Below are positions 34,992 to 44,951 of a stretch of DNA of 64,000 bases, one piece after another. Under the pieces are notes generated by a model. It saw only the letters and a list, made by a program, of their open reading frames with translations. It did not search any database and was not told the origin of the DNA. Numbering within the stretch: the first letter of the stretch is position 1; every line of letters begins with the position of its first letter. This stretch comes from Streptomyces hawaiiensis (lineage in GTDB: Bacteria > Actinomycetota > Actinomycetes > Streptomycetales > Streptomycetaceae). The stretch covers positions 1,054,001 through 1,118,000 of the forward strand of contig NZ_CP021978.1 of NCBI RefSeq assembly GCF_004803895.1, given 5' to 3'. The position numbers and the translations under genes are program-made.

Positions 34992-36103
34992 GCGCGCTCC
35001 TTGGGGGCCCAGTCGGGGTACTCGCCGTGCATGGCCTCGTAGAAGGGGTCTCCGGGGACGATCTCCCCCGCGTGCACCGAGCGGCCGGTGAACGCCGCCT
35101 TGTACAGGGCGGCGGCGAACTCCAGCGTGGTGCGGGCGTCGCGGCCGCTGCCCGGGGGCCGGGTGCCGGTGTCGTAGGCGTCGAGGAGGGCGCCCAGCTG
35201 GGCGGTGTGCGAGCTGGGCACGTCGGCCGCGGGGGTGCGCCAGGCGGTGGCCCGCTCGGAGGCGACGTGCGGGGCCGGGGTGTAGGCCCAGCTGTCGTTG
35301 CTGTGGCCGTACAGGTGGGTGAGCTCGACCGTGGCGTCCGCGCAGTCGACGCGGATACGGCTCACCTCGTCCGGGGACAGCACGCTGTTGACGACCGTGG
35401 CGAGGGCGCCGCTCCTGAAACGCACCAGGGCGGTGGAGACGTCCTCGCTCTCGGTGTCATGGACCAGCCGCGCGGCCATGGCCCGGATTTCCTCCCACTC
35501 CCCGAGCAGGTGCAGCAGCAGGTCGAACTGGTGGATGCCGTGGCCCATGGTCGGGCCGCCGCCCTCGCTGGCCCACTTCCCGCGCCACGGCACCGCGTAG
35601 TACGCGGCGTCCCGGTGCCAGGTGGTCTGGCAGTGCGCGACCAGCGGGGCTCCCAGCTCGCCGCTCGTGATCAGCTCGCGGGCGTGCACGGCGCCGGATC
35701 CGTAACGGTGCTGGAAGACGACCGCGGCGTACGCGCCGGAGGCCTCCTCGGCGGCGGCGATCTCGTCGTACTCGGCGAGCGACAGGGTCAGCGGCTTCTC
35801 GCACAGCACCCAGGCGCCCGCCTTCAGCGCGGCCACCGTCTGGTCGCGGTGCAGGGAGGGCGGGGTGCCGATGAGGACCAGATCGGGGCGTTCGGCGTCC
35901 AGCATCGCGTCCACCGAGGTGTACCCGGCGACCTGCTCACCGGCCGACTCGCGGAAGGCGTCGAGGCGCTCCTGATCCACGTCGACGGCGGCCACCAGTT
36001 CCACCCGGTCGGAGTGGGCCCGCAGCGCGGGCAGATGGCTACCGCCGACGATGGCTCCGGTGCCGACGACGGCCACACGGCGGCGGGTGGGGGACAAGGA
36101 CAT
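34988..36103 (-). CDS. Gfo/Idh/MocA-family NAD(P)-dependent sugar oxidoreductase
   Basis: A 371-residue oxidoreductase. The N-terminal Rossmann domain has VAVVGTGAIVGGSHLPALRAH and the conserved CEKPLTLSL, and the C-terminal dimerisation domain has MGHGIHQFDLLLHLLGEWEEI (conserved His pair for catalysis). It leads the seven-gene operon. GAGGAG precedes the ATG 36103. Upstream extensions are not protein-like. The likely role is oxidation or epimerisation of the imported sugar before its breakdown. A LacI-type operator 35 bp upstream indicates sugar induction. Confidence 0.9.
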   Translation of the reverse strand: MSLSPTRRRVAVVGTGAIVGGSHLPALRAHSDRVELVAAVDVDQERLDAFRESAGEQVAGYTSVDAMLDAERPDLVLIGTPPSLHRDQTVAALKAGAWVLCEKPLTLSLAEYDEIAAAEEASGAYAAVVFQHRYGSGAVHARELITSGELGAPLVAHCQTTWHRDAAYYAVPWRGKWASEGGGPTMGHGIHQFDLLLHLLGEWEEIRAMAARLVHDTESEDVSTALVRFRSGALATVVNSVLSPDEVSRIRVDCADATVELTHLYGHSNDSWAYTPAPHVASERATAWRTPAADVPSSHTAQLGALLDAYDTGTRPPGSGRDARTTLEFAAALYKAAFTGRSVHAGEIVPGDPFYEAMHGEYPDWAPKERA

Positions 36104-36137
36104 GCGGCGCTCCTCGGACAGCCGGCGGACACACGCT

Positions 36138-36152
36138 TGGAAAGCGCTTGCA
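36138..36152. promoter_or_regulatory. LacI-type operator ahead of carbohydrate operon
   Basis: TGGAAAGCGCTTGCA is a near-palindrome around the AGCGCT centre typical of LacI/GalR-family sites. It lies 35 bp before the Gfo/Idh/MocA start. No LacI gene is adjacent. Confidence 0.65.
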
Positions 36153-36284
36153 CTCGAAGGGACCCTAGGCGCGAGAGAATGTCTGGACAACCCCCCTGCG
36201 GCGACCTGCACAAGGTCTGCCCGAGCATTGTCCCAGCTTGGGGCAGAGATTCGAGTGGTTGCCCCCACCATGGAAACGTCATTC

Positions 36285-36353
36285 CCCCGCTTCTTCGCTG
36301 GAGCTGACCCCGCTTCTTCGCTGGAGCTGACCCCGCCCCTTCCCTGGAGCTGA
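36285..36353. repeat. Three tandem 23-bp repeats in the peptidase/operon spacer
   Basis: The units are 36285-36307, 36308-36330 and 36331-36353. The first two are identical and the third differs at several positions. Each contains the element TGGAGCTGAC. The 384-bp spacer 36104-36487 otherwise contains only the LacI-type operator and the promoter region of the plus-strand peptidase gene; I see no gene in it. Confidence 0.75.
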
Positions 36354-36487
36354 CCCCACCACGAACCGGCTGCCGACCGGAGTGACCGGGCGGCGGGCCG
36401 TCCCTACCGTTCTGTCGCACAGCACCCCTCTCGGGCATGTCCCTGCCAGCCCATCGAAGGGACGTCCGCGACAGAAAGGACACCCAC

Positions 36488-38032
36488 GTGTTACCCAGCT
36501 CCTCGGGAACCGCGACACGAGCCACCCTCGCCCTGACGGCCGCCGCCCTCGTCTTCACGGCACTGCCCGCCACGGCCGAGGCGGCCTCGGACCCTCTCAC
36601 CCGCTATCACCGGCAGCACCTCACCTGGAAGAGCTGCGTGCTCGGGCCGGACGACACGACCGGCGAGGAACTGGAGCAGGCGGGCGCCCGCTGCGCCGAC
36701 GTGACCGTACCGCTGGACTACTCCGCCCCCGGCGGCCGGACGATCACCGTCGCGATCTCCCGGATCAGCGCCACCGACGCCGGCCGCCGCGTCGGCCCCC
36801 TGCTCCTCAACGGCGGCGGTCCCGGCGGGCCTTCCCTCAGCGACCCGCCCTGGGTGAGCGGGGCGATGAGGGACGTCGCCGCGCGGTACGACGTGGTGGG
36901 TGTGGACCCCCGTTTCATCGGCCGCAGCACCCCGCTGGACTGCCGCTGGCCGACCGGCTCGGCCTGGCGCGGAGCGGGTGAGGACCGGGCCGCCTTCGAC
37001 CGTATGGCGGCGTTCTCCAAGGGCCTCGCCGACCGGTGCCGCACCCACGCGGGGGACACGCTCCCCCACGCCACCACGCGCAACACCGCGCGCGACATGG
37101 ACGTCGTCCGGGCCGCGCTCGGCGAGCGGCGGATCTCCTACCTGGGCTACTCCTACGGCAGTTACCTCGGCGAGGTGTACGCCTCGATGTTCCCGGGCCG
37201 CACGGACCGGGTCGTCCTGGACGGTGTGATCGACCCGGACCGCTACAGTGCCCGGCTGCTGCGGGGCACCGAGGGGGCCAACCGCCACGCCCTGCGGGGA
37301 TGGGCCTCCTGGGCCGCCGCCCGTGACGCGACCTACGGACTGGGCCGTACGCGGGGCGAGGTGCTGGCCACCGTGGAGCGCGTCCGGGTCGCCGCCGCCC
37401 GCACGCCGCTGCGGCTCGGCGGCCACCGGCTGGACGAGCACGTGATGCCGATCGTCGTCCTCAACGGCCTCTCGCAGCACAACGACACCGCCTACGCAGA
37501 CTTCGCCCAGGGCGTGCGGGACATGCTGCGGGCCTCGCGGGGGCAGCGGGTGCCGCCGTCCCCGTGGCTCGCCGGAGTGCTCGAGTTCGTACTCACGGGC
37601 ACCGACTCCCCCTACGGCAGTGCGCAGACGGCGATCGTGTGCGGCGACAACGCCGCGCCACGCGATCCCGAGGTCTACTGGCGCGACGTCCAGCGCACCC
37701 GCGCCGGGGAGCCGCTGTTCGCGCCCGTCACGGACAACCTCGGCCCGTGCGCGTTCTGGGACCGGCCGCGCGAGCGTCCGACCAGGATCCGGGGCGACCT
37801 GCCGGCCCTGCTGGTGAACGCCACCGGGGATCCGCGCACCCACTACGACGCTGCCGAGGCCGTGAGGGACATGTGGCCCTCCTCGCGCCTGATCACCCTG
37901 AAGGGGGCCGATCAGCACGCGGTGTACGGCGTCTACGGGTCCGCGTGCGTCGACGACGCGGTGAACGCGTACCTCGCGACGGGGCGCCTGCCGGCGCGGG
38001 ACATCGGCTGCGCGGCGACCGACAGGCCCTAG
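36488..38032 (+). CDS. Secreted alpha/beta-hydrolase, S33 tripeptidyl-aminopeptidase-like
   Basis: A 514-residue exported hydrolase. A signal peptide (ATRATLALTAAALVFTALPATAEA) leads into a proline-iminopeptidase-type fold with GGGPGGPS (oxyanion loop), nucleophile Ser222 in GYSYGSYLG, an Asp in GDPRTHYD and a His in GADQHAVYG. Streptomyces SlpD/SlpE and tripeptidyl aminopeptidases share this layout and trim N-terminal tripeptides from secreted proteins. The start GTG 36488 has GAAAGGAC upstream. A strong hairpin just downstream of the gene would end the transcript. Confidence 0.9.
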   Translation: MLPSSSGTATRATLALTAAALVFTALPATAEAASDPLTRYHRQHLTWKSCVLGPDDTTGEELEQAGARCADVTVPLDYSAPGGRTITVAISRISATDAGRRVGPLLLNGGGPGGPSLSDPPWVSGAMRDVAARYDVVGVDPRFIGRSTPLDCRWPTGSAWRGAGEDRAAFDRMAAFSKGLADRCRTHAGDTLPHATTRNTARDMDVVRAALGERRISYLGYSYGSYLGEVYASMFPGRTDRVVLDGVIDPDRYSARLLRGTEGANRHALRGWASWAAARDATYGLGRTRGEVLATVERVRVAAARTPLRLGGHRLDEHVMPIVVLNGLSQHNDTAYADFAQGVRDMLRASRGQRVPPSPWLAGVLEFVLTGTDSPYGSAQTAIVCGDNAAPRDPEVYWRDVQRTRAGEPLFAPVTDNLGPCAFWDRPRERPTRIRGDLPALLVNATGDPRTHYDAAEAVRDMWPSSRLITLKGADQHAVYGVYGSACVDDAVNAYLATGRLPARDIGCAATDRP

Positions 38033-38058
38033 AGGTGTGCTGCCCCGGGACAGCAACC

Positions 38059-38100
38059 GGCCCTGATGGTCACCGCCCGCGAGCGGTGGCCATCAGGGCC
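38059..38100. terminator. Bidirectional terminator between peptidase and hemerythrin genes
   Basis: Arms 38059-38076 and 38083-38100 are 18 bp with one mismatch and a 6-base loop. It lies between convergent genes and would end transcripts from both sides. Confidence 0.85.
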
Positions 38101-38112
38101 GGCACGGTCGAG

Positions 38113-38604
38113 TCAGGACTCGACGATCTTGCGTACGTTCTCCACGGAGCCGCAGCCGGACTTCAGCTGACGCTCACGCTCCTGTGCGAACGCAAGGCCG
38201 AGCTCTTCCCGCCGGTCCATGGCCACGTTCTCCCGCGCGCCGTTGAGGATGGTGCGCTCCTCCTCGTCGGCGTGGTGGGTGACGGCCTCCACCAGCTCCT
38301 CGAGCTTCGAGTCCCACTCCTCGGAGCCGACCTCCTCGACCTGGAGGAGCTCCAGGAGGGCCTCGTTGCCCTCGTCGTGCTCGTGCTCGCCGTGCTCGAC
38401 CTCTTCGTCGTCGATGTTCTTGTACCGCTTCAGCGCCGGGTAGACCTTGGCCTCCTCGGCCTGCGCGTGCGCGATCAGCAGGTCCGCGAACTCCTTCAAC
38501 GCGCCCGCCCGGTCGTCCTCGACGCTCCGCATCCGACGGAAGAGGTCTTCCATGCGCCGGTGGTCCTGAAGAATGAGTTCTACGACGTCTTTCGTATCGG
38601 CCAT
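38113..38604 (-). CDS. Hemerythrin HHE-domain protein
   Basis: A 163-residue four-helix-bundle protein with the iron-ligand positions of hemerythrin-like proteins: QDHRRMEDL, HAQAEEAKVYPAL and HHADEEERTI, plus an unusually acidic His/Glu-rich loop (EVEHGEHEHDEGNE). These proteins bind di-iron and sense or store O2, NO or reactive oxygen. The soluble form here has no membrane anchor. A 6-bp inverted repeat overlaps the AAGGAAAGG ribosome binding site (38609-38625), so translation may be modulated. Confidence 0.9.
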   Translation of the reverse strand: MADTKDVVELILQDHRRMEDLFRRMRSVEDDRAGALKEFADLLIAHAQAEEAKVYPALKRYKNIDDEEVEHGEHEHDEGNEALLELLQVEEVGSEEWDSKLEELVEAVTHHADEEERTILNGARENVAMDRREELGLAFAQERERQLKSGCGSVENVRKIVES

Positions 38605-38696
38605 GGAAAAGGAACGCCTTTCCTTGGAGAGAATCGGGTCACTGTCGTTTACCCCATTCCTGACGTTTTTCTCGCCACAGACGGCGGTCCGCCGCT

Positions 38697-38867
38697 CTAC
38701 CAGCGATACCAGCGGCCCCTACGGCCGCCACTGTCCGCGCTGCGCAGCACGAAGCCGAGCAGCCACGCGACCAGCACGATCACCGCGATCCACCACAGGG
38801 CCTTCAGTGCGAAGCCCGCACCGAAAAGAACCAGAGCCAGCAGCAGGACGAGAAGCAGGGGAACCAT
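38697..38867 (-). CDS. Small 56-residue hydrophobic membrane protein
   Basis: A 56-residue gene below usual ORF cutoffs. It begins MVPLLLVLLLALVLFGAGF and has a second hydrophobic stretch ALWWIAVIVLVAWLLGFVL, then a short Arg/Ser/Gly tail ending in RWYRW. GGAGG is a clear ribosome binding site 9 bases upstream. Two membrane helices with almost no loops suggest a small membrane component or regulator. Homologs of this kind are common in Streptomyces beside stress genes; the function is unknown. It lies 92 bp upstream of hemerythrin on the same strand and may share its transcript. Confidence 0.82.
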   Translation of the reverse strand: MVPLLLVLLLALVLFGAGFALKALWWIAVIVLVAWLLGFVLRSADSGGRRGRWYRW

Positions 38868-38979
38868 AGTTATCAACCTCCGCTCCCTCTGGTGCCCCGC
38901 GCCCAGGGGAACACACAGCCGAATCTCCGTGTTTTCTTCACTTGTTCAGGGGCACCTGGAGCGCTTTTGCCCGACCGTC

Positions 38980-40878
38980 TCAGTCCTCGCCGACGACGAT
39001 CACCTCGTCCCCGGCCGTCCAGCGGCGTCGCCCGGCCTTGGGCGGGTTGATCCGAACGCCGTAGCCCGGACTCGTCGACGCGTCCTCGTGGCTCCGGTAG
39101 CCGATGGCGCATTCGCCGCGCTGACGTGCCGCGGCCACGACGGTGGCGAAGGTCGTCTCACACCCGGGCAGCACGTAGTCGCCGGCCGGCCGCAGGCGGA
39201 TGCCGGTGCCGTCGGCGGAGAACAGCTCCTCGAACACCGCCGCGAGGTGCCGGTTCTGGGAGATCTGCGCCATGAGCAGGCCGATGAGCTTGCCGCTGAT
39301 GATCACGTCGGCGCCGGGGCCCAGGGGGGCCAGTGCCCGGTTGCGGTCGTCGACCAGTTCGGTGACGACGGGGAGTTCGCGCCCGGAGGCTTCCTCCAGC
39401 CGGCGCAGCAGCAGGAGCGTGACGAGCGTGCGGTTGTCGGGTTCGTCCGGCGGCTGCCCGGGAGCGGGGTCCTGGCCGAGCACGATCACACTGTCGTAGG
39501 AGTGCACGTCCAGACCCTGCAGGGTCTCCGGACGGGTGACGTCACCGGGGTGCAGGGTCAGGGCCAGATCGGTGCCGTGGCGCTCGCCGGCCTCGCTCAC
39601 CTGCCGGACCGTCACCTCGTCGGCGTCCGCGACCACGTCGACGGCTGATCCCGGCCGGGCGCGGCGGCGCAGCTGGTCGACCATGAGCGGCGCTCGCCGG
39701 TTCCAGCCCAGCAGCAGGACCCGCTCCGGCCGTGCGGGCGTCGCGGGGCCGGACGCCATCGCCGCCTTCTCGACCGAGTCCGCGCAGTCGGCCGGCCAGA
39801 CCGTGTCGTCGTCGCGGGAGATGACGACGAGCAGATCGTCCTCGGCGAGGGGCGTGTGCGGTGGCGGGTTCAGCACAGGGGTGTCGCCGCGTACGATCCC
39901 GACGACGCTCGACGTCGGGTAGGACAGCAGCGCGTCGCCGAACGGGCGTCCGGTCAGGGTCGGTTCGGCGACCAGGTAGAACTCGTCGCCGGCGAAGTCG
40001 AGGAGCTCCTGGTGGACGAGGGAGAGCCCGGGGCGGCGGGCGGCCTGGACGATCAGCCGGGCGGTGACGGTGTCGCTCTCCAGGACCACGCCGCCCGGTC
40101 CGGCGGCGAGAGACGCGGCCAGACGGTAACGGTCGTCCCGGACGGCGGCGACGACGGGAGGGCGGGCCCCCTCCCCCGGCAGGGCCGCCCGCAGCGCCAG
40201 CAGCGTCTTGACCACCTCGGCATCGGCGTCGGGCTCGTCGCGTGGCAGGACCAGCACGACTCCGGCGGTCGCCGGGCTGGTCAGGGTGAGCACCGCCGGG
40301 TCGGTGGTGGGGCCGCTGCGGCAGATCAGCCGCGTACGGCCCACGGGACCCACCTTGGTGCTCAGGGCCTCCTCCATGGCGGTCTTGTCCCGGTCGGCCA
40401 GTACCGCCACCGCAGCACGCCGCTGGTTGGCGTTGGCTGCCACCAGTTCGCTCACCACTGTGAAGACCTGCTCCGACCACCCCAGGACCACGACGTGTCC
40501 CTGTTCGAGCACGGTGGAACGGCCCCGTCGCAACGCGGTGAGCCGCTCCGTGAGCGCCGTCGTGATCAGGCCGACGAGCGTCGAGACGTACAGCAGGGCG
40601 ACCAGGGCGAGCAGCACCGACATGGTCACGCGCAGCGGTGTACCCGTGGCGCCGCCCAGCCGCAGGGTCTGGCCGGTGAGGTGCCACACCGCCGCCAGCC
40701 GGTCCGGCAGCGACTGCGGCGCGTCGGGGTCGGTCCACACCACCACCGCGCTGGCCGGGACGACGACGGCCAGGCACAGCAGCGCCATCCAGCCGACGAT
40801 CGCCGAGGCGCCACGGGCCAGCGTGCTGTCGAACCAGTAACGGGCCCGGTCACCCAACGGAGCGCGACGCTGCGCCAC
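38980..40878 (-). CDS. CASTOR/POLLUX-type ion-channel protein with RCK domains
   Basis: A 632-residue protein. After a short cytoplasmic segment it has two or more membrane helices ([25 protein letters not shown] and [26 protein letters not shown]). The long cytoplasmic part holds two Rossmann-type RCK/TrkA-N-like domains ([18 protein letters not shown] and [18 protein letters not shown]). This is the layout of plant CASTOR/POLLUX channels and their bacterial relatives, which are related to K+ and Ca2+-gated channels. Bacterial function is not established. GTG 40878 has GGAGGGGGAAGA just upstream; longer starts add a non-conserved N-terminus. Confidence 0.88.
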   Translation of the reverse strand: MAQRRAPLGDRARYWFDSTLARGASAIVGWMALLCLAVVVPASAVVVWTDPDAPQSLPDRLAAVWHLTGQTLRLGGATGTPLRVTMSVLLALVALLYVSTLVGLITTALTERLTALRRGRSTVLEQGHVVVLGWSEQVFTVVSELVAANANQRRAAVAVLADRDKTAMEEALSTKVGPVGRTRLICRSGPTTDPAVLTLTSPATAGVVLVLPRDEPDADAEVVKTLLALRAALPGEGARPPVVAAVRDDRYRLAASLAAGPGGVVLESDTVTARLIVQAARRPGLSLVHQELLDFAGDEFYLVAEPTLTGRPFGDALLSYPTSSVVGIVRGDTPVLNPPPHTPLAEDDLLVVISRDDDTVWPADCADSVEKAAMASGPATPARPERVLLLGWNRRAPLMVDQLRRRARPGSAVDVVADADEVTVRQVSEAGERHGTDLALTLHPGDVTRPETLQGLDVHSYDSVIVLGQDPAPGQPPDEPDNRTLVTLLLLRRLEEASGRELPVVTELVDDRNRALAPLGPGADVIISGKLIGLLMAQISQNRHLAAVFEELFSADGTGIRLRPAGDYVLPGCETTFATVVAAARQRGECAIGYRSHEDASTSPGYGVRINPPKAGRRRWTAGDEVIVVGED

Positions 40879-41172
40879 TCTTCCCCCTCCGTCGCCCCGC
40901 ACTCCTCCGCGGCCGGTCGGCGCCGCCGCGTACGCGATGCGCCGGGTCGACGGCCGGTCGGAGAGGACGGATGTGCATCCGCATGTCGCAGTGTGCGGGC
41001 TCGGTCGCGGTGGCAGGCGCGGTTCCCTCCGCATTCATTCCTTCGGGTTGCGCGCAGTCGCCGAGGCAGGCGGACCGCTGTGACGTCAGGGTTTGCGGCC
41101 GGCTTCGCTCCTTCGGGTCAACGCCCGGGCGAAGGGCGGCGCCCGGGCCGGACCGCCACTACAAAAGCCGCC

Positions 41173-43194
41173 ATGACTGAAGATCATGCGATGGCGCACT
41201 CGGACGGCGGTCTCTCCCGGCGGAGTTTCGCGGCGGTGGCGGGCACGGCCACGGTGGCGACGGCCCTGACCGGCGGTACCGCCACGGCTCTGCCCGCGCC
41301 GGCCACGCCGGCCAAACCGGCCGCCCCGGCCGCCCCGGGTGACAGGCGCGGCGCCGACGTCGACAGATGCCTCGCCGTCGCCCGCGCACTGCTCGTCCTG
41401 GACTCCGACAACCGTCCCCTCGTACCCCGTTACCAGCGCGTCCTCAAGAAGGGACTGCCGGCTCAGCGCCGCACACGCACCAGGAACGTCCTCGTCATCG
41501 GCGCCGGTCCGGCCGGGCTGGTCGCCGCCTGGCTGCTGAAGAAGGCCGGTCACCGGGTGACCATCCTGGAAGCCAACGGCAACCGCGCGGGCGGACGCAT
41601 CAAGACCTTCCGCAGCGGCGGTCACGAAGACGCCGAGCAGCCCTTCGCCGATCCCCGCCAGTACGCCGAGGCGGGCGCGATGCGCCTCCCCGGCAGCCAC
41701 CCCCTGGTGATGGAACTCATCGACCAGTTCGACCTCGAGAAGCGGCGCTTTCACTACGTCGACGTCGACGCCGACGGTCGTCCCGCCGGCCGCACCTGGA
41801 TCCACGTCAACGGCATCCGCGTGCGGCGCACCGACTACGCCCGCGCGCCCCGGCGCGTGAACCGGTCCTTCGGCGTTCCCAAGGCCCACTGGGACACCCC
41901 GGCCGCCGCCATCCTGCGCTCCGCACTGGACCCGGTGCGCGACGAGTTCAGCTACGTCAACGCCGATGGCAAGCGGGTCGACAAGCCGCTTCCGGAGCGG
42001 CTGCGGGGCTGGGCCCGCGTGGTGCGGCGGTTCGGTGACTGGTCGATGTTCCGCTTCCTCACCGAGCACGCCGGACTGGACGAGCGGACCATCGACCTGA
42101 TCGGCACCCTGGAGAACCTCACCTCACGCCTGCCGCTCTCCTTCATCCACAGCTTCATCGGCTCCTCCCTCATCAGCCCCGACACACCGTTCTACGAGTT
42201 GGAGGGCGGCACGGCCGTACTGCCCGACGCCCTGCTGGAACGCGTGCGCGAGGAGGTGCGGTTCGACCGCCGTGTCACGCGCATCGAGTACCACCACCCC
42301 GATCGCCCTGCTCCGGAGGCCGGCCACGTCCGGAGCAAGGGCCCGCAGGTGTGGGTGGACACCGTGTCCGAGGGCCGCGGCGGCCCGGTCGTACGCGAGC
42401 AGTTCACCGCGGACGTCGCCGTGGTCACGGTGCCGTTCTCCGGTCTGCGCCACGTACAGATCGACCCGCCCCTGTCGTACGGCAAGCGCCGCGCGGTCAG
42501 CGAACTGCACTACGACTGCGCGACCAAGGTGCTGCTGGAATTCAGCCGCCGCTGGTGGGAGTTCGACGAAGCCGACTGGAAGCGCGAGCTGAACGCCGTC
42601 GACCCGGGGCTGTACGACGCGTACCGCACCGGCCGCGCCGCCGGGGACGGCAGCCTCCTCGGCGCCCACCCCTCGGTGCCCGGCGGGCACATCACCGCCG
42701 GTCAGCGTACCCACTACGCCGCCAACCGCGCGAGCGCGCGCGACCAGCCCGAGGCGGCCGGTGTCGTGGGCGGCGGTTCGGTGTCGGACAACGCCAACCG
42801 GTTCATGTTCCATCCCTCCCATCCGGTTCCGGGCAGCCCTGGGGGTGTCGTGCTGGCCTCCTACAGCTGGGCGGACGACGCGCTGCGCTGGGACTCCCTG
42901 GACGACGAGGCGCGTTACCCGCACGCTCTGTGCGGTCTCCAGCAGGTCTACGGCCAGCGCGTCGAGGTCTTCTACACCGGCGCGGGACGTACGCAGAGCT
43001 GGCTGCGCGACCCTTACGCCTATGGGGAGGCGTCCGTGCTGCTGCCCGGTCAGCACACGGAACTGCTCCCGGTCATCCCCGTGCGTGAGGGGCCGTTGCA
43101 CTTCGCCGGTGACCACACGTCCGTCAAGCCGGCATGGATCGAGGGGGCCCTGGAGTCCGCCGTGCGGGCCGCCCTGGAGATCCACACCGCGTAG
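41173..43194 (+). CDS. Tat-exported L-glutamate-oxidase-like flavin amine oxidase
   Basis: A 673-residue FAD enzyme. A Tat signal is evident: [10 protein letters not shown] with the twin arginines at 16-17. The FAD dinucleotide loop is GAGPAGL (about 110-115), and the second motif GRIKTF and the C-terminal [14 protein letters not shown] follow. Key LGOX residues are conserved: Arg319 and His326 (in [11 protein letters not shown]) match Streptomyces LGOX Arg305/His312, and Trp655 corresponds to Trp653. The match to that oxidase is strong along the whole protein, including [22 protein letters not shown]. So an L-glutamate or related L-amino-acid oxidase making H2O2 and ammonia is likely. The start is the first ATG; 41191 is also possible. 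Confidence 0.9.
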   Translation: MTEDHAMAHSDGGLSRRSFAAVAGTATVATALTGGTATALPAPATPAKPAAPAAPGDRRGADVDRCLAVARALLVLDSDNRPLVPRYQRVLKKGLPAQRRTRTRNVLVIGAGPAGLVAAWLLKKAGHRVTILEANGNRAGGRIKTFRSGGHEDAEQPFADPRQYAEAGAMRLPGSHPLVMELIDQFDLEKRRFHYVDVDADGRPAGRTWIHVNGIRVRRTDYARAPRRVNRSFGVPKAHWDTPAAAILRSALDPVRDEFSYVNADGKRVDKPLPERLRGWARVVRRFGDWSMFRFLTEHAGLDERTIDLIGTLENLTSRLPLSFIHSFIGSSLISPDTPFYELEGGTAVLPDALLERVREEVRFDRRVTRIEYHHPDRPAPEAGHVRSKGPQVWVDTVSEGRGGPVVREQFTADVAVVTVPFSGLRHVQIDPPLSYGKRRAVSELHYDCATKVLLEFSRRWWEFDEADWKRELNAVDPGLYDAYRTGRAAGDGSLLGAHPSVPGGHITAGQRTHYAANRASARDQPEAAGVVGGGSVSDNANRFMFHPSHPVPGSPGGVVLASYSWADDALRWDSLDDEARYPHALCGLQQVYGQRVEVFYTGAGRTQSWLRDPYAYGEASVLLPGQHTELLPVIPVREGPLHFAGDHTSVKPAWIEGALESAVRAALEIHTA

Positions 43195-43218
43195 GGGGCA
43201 CTGAGCCGCCACGTATGC

Positions 43219-43250
43219 GATGGCCCTGGCGCGCCGGCGCCGGGGCCATC
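43219..43250. terminator. Terminator downstream of amine oxidase
   Basis: A 14-bp stem (43219-43232 with 43237-43250, including a G-U pair) closes a 4-base loop about 25 bp after the amine oxidase stop. Confidence 0.75.
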
Positions 43251-43430
43251 CGCTGGTCGCGGTGCGGGTTCCGCCGTCGTGCGGGCGGCCGGTTACCGCA
43301 ATGACCACAACCTCCGTTGGTTCCGCAAGCGAGACAGGGCGTCGGCGCCCGGGCACCATGTGGCCCACGTCACCCTCCCCCACAGGGCGTATCCCTACCC
43401 GCAACGACGTACCGACAGGTGGTGGCACTC

Positions 43431-44414
43431 GTGCGCCTGCGCACTCCCCTCGCCCTGCTCGGGGCCGCCGTGCTCGTGCTCGTCGGACCGCCGCTGCTGA
43501 CCGCCGGCAGCGGATCCGAGACCGGCACACAGATCCCGGGCCTGCGTTTCATGGTCCCCAACACGCCCGGCGGAGGCTACGACATCACGGCCCGCACGGC
43601 CGCGAAGAACGCCGAGGACGCCGGACTCACCCACAACATCGAGGTGTTCAACCTGCCCGGCGCCGGCGGCACGGTGGGCCTGAGCCGGCTGGTGAGCGAG
43701 CACGGCAACGGCAAGCTCGCCATGTCCATGGGCCTCGGGGTCGTGGGCGCCGTCCGCTCCAACGACGCGCCGAAGACGCTCGGCGACACCACACCCATCG
43801 CCCGGCTCACCGAGGAGCAGGACGTGGTGGTCGTGGCGAAGGACTCGCCGTACAAGACGATCGACGACCTGATCGGCGCCTGGAAGGAGAACCCGGGCAA
43901 GCTCCCGGTGGGCGGCGGCTCCTCCCCCGGCGGGCCCGACCATCTCGCGCCGATGCTGATGGCCAAGGCCGCCGGGATCCCGCCGAAGCAGGTCAACTAC
44001 ATCCCCTTCGACGGCGGCGGCGAACTGCTCGCCTCGATCCTCGGCAACAAGGTCGCCTTCGGTGTCTCCGGCGTCGGCGAGTACCTGGACCAGATCAAGG
44101 CGGGCGAGCTGCGCCTCCTCGCGGTCACCGGCCCGGAGCGCGTCGAAGGGCTGGACGCGCCCACGCTGAAGGAGGCGGGCTACGACGTGAACTTCACCAA
44201 CTGGCGCGGCATCGTCGCCCCGCCCGGACTCAACGACGCCGAGCGCGACAAGCTCGTGAAGCTGGTCGAGGAGCTCCACGACTCGGACGAATGGCAGAAG
44301 TCCATGCGGCAGAACGGCTGGGACGACGCCTTCCTCACCGGTGAGAAGTTCGGCGCGTTCCTCGACGCCGAGGACAAGCGCGTGGTTTCGGTGCTGAAGG
44401 AGCTGGGACTGTGA
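43431..44414 (+). CDS. tctC: Tripartite tricarboxylate transporter solute-binding protein
   Basis: A 327-residue exported receptor with a hydrophobic signal (PLALLGAAVLVLVGPPLLTAG). The mature fold has FMVPNTPGGGYDITART, FNLPGAGGTVGLSRL and YIPFDGGGELLASILG, the TctC signatures for carboxylate recognition. It delivers citrate or another carboxylate to TctBA, whose genes overlap or follow at once. GTG 43431 was selected because it starts a typical n-region with AGGTGG upstream. There is no TctDE two-component pair here, so the inducer is unknown. Confidence 0.93.
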   Translation: MRLRTPLALLGAAVLVLVGPPLLTAGSGSETGTQIPGLRFMVPNTPGGGYDITARTAAKNAEDAGLTHNIEVFNLPGAGGTVGLSRLVSEHGNGKLAMSMGLGVVGAVRSNDAPKTLGDTTPIARLTEEQDVVVVAKDSPYKTIDDLIGAWKENPGKLPVGGGSSPGGPDHLAPMLMAKAAGIPPKQVNYIPFDGGGELLASILGNKVAFGVSGVGEYLDQIKAGELRLLAVTGPERVEGLDAPTLKEAGYDVNFTNWRGIVAPPGLNDAERDKLVKLVEELHDSDEWQKSMRQNGWDDAFLTGEKFGAFLDAEDKRVVSVLKELGL

Positions 44415-44950
44415 CGACACAGACCGACATTCCGCCCGCCGAGACCGGCGGTGAACGGCGCTCGTGGCTGCGCGAGCACTCCGAACTCGGCGTGTGCGTC
44501 CTGCTGCTGGCGCTGGGCGTCCTCGTGCTGACCGACGCGCTCACCATGGACGTCGACATCGCCCAGCGCGGCCCGGTCGGCCCGAAGACCGTGCCGGTCG
44601 TGGTCGGCGCCGGTCTGCTGGTGATCGCCGCCCTGCTCGCCCTGGACGTGCTGCGCGGCGGCCGGGGACAGGCCGAGGGCGGTGAGGACGTCGACCTGTC
44701 CGAGCCCGCCGACTGGCGCACCGTGCTGCTGCTCGCCGGGGTGTTCCTGGGCGCGGCCGTCCTGATCGAGCCGGTCGGTTTCCCCGTCGCGGGCGCGCTG
44801 CTGTTCTGGGGCGCGGCGTTCGCGCTGGGCAGCCGCCGGACCGACCGCGATCCGCTCATCGCGGCCGGGCTCTCCCTCGTGACCTACACGGTCTTCAACA
44901 ACCTGCTCGGAGTGCCCCTGCCCGGCGGTCCGCTGATGGGAGTGCTGTGA
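44411..44950 (+). CDS. tctB: Tripartite tricarboxylate transporter small membrane subunit
   Basis: A 179-residue protein with four membrane helices ([76 protein letters not shown]). This is the TctB/DUF1468 family. It overlaps tctC by 4 bp (GTGA) and is followed by tctA. It assists the large permease. Confidence 0.92.
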   Translation: MTTQTDIPPAETGGERRSWLREHSELGVCVLLLALGVLVLTDALTMDVDIAQRGPVGPKTVPVVVGAGLLVIAALLALDVLRGGRGQAEGGEDVDLSEPADWRTVLLLAGVFLGAAVLIEPVGFPVAGALLFWGAAFALGSRRTDRDPLIAAGLSLVTYTVFNNLLGVPLPGGPLMGVL

Positions 44951-44951
44951 C

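Noticed and set aside
39856..41172. Long upstream extension of the amine oxidase frame
   Set aside because: It reads against the ion-channel gene, with shadow composition; the Tat signal starts at 41173.
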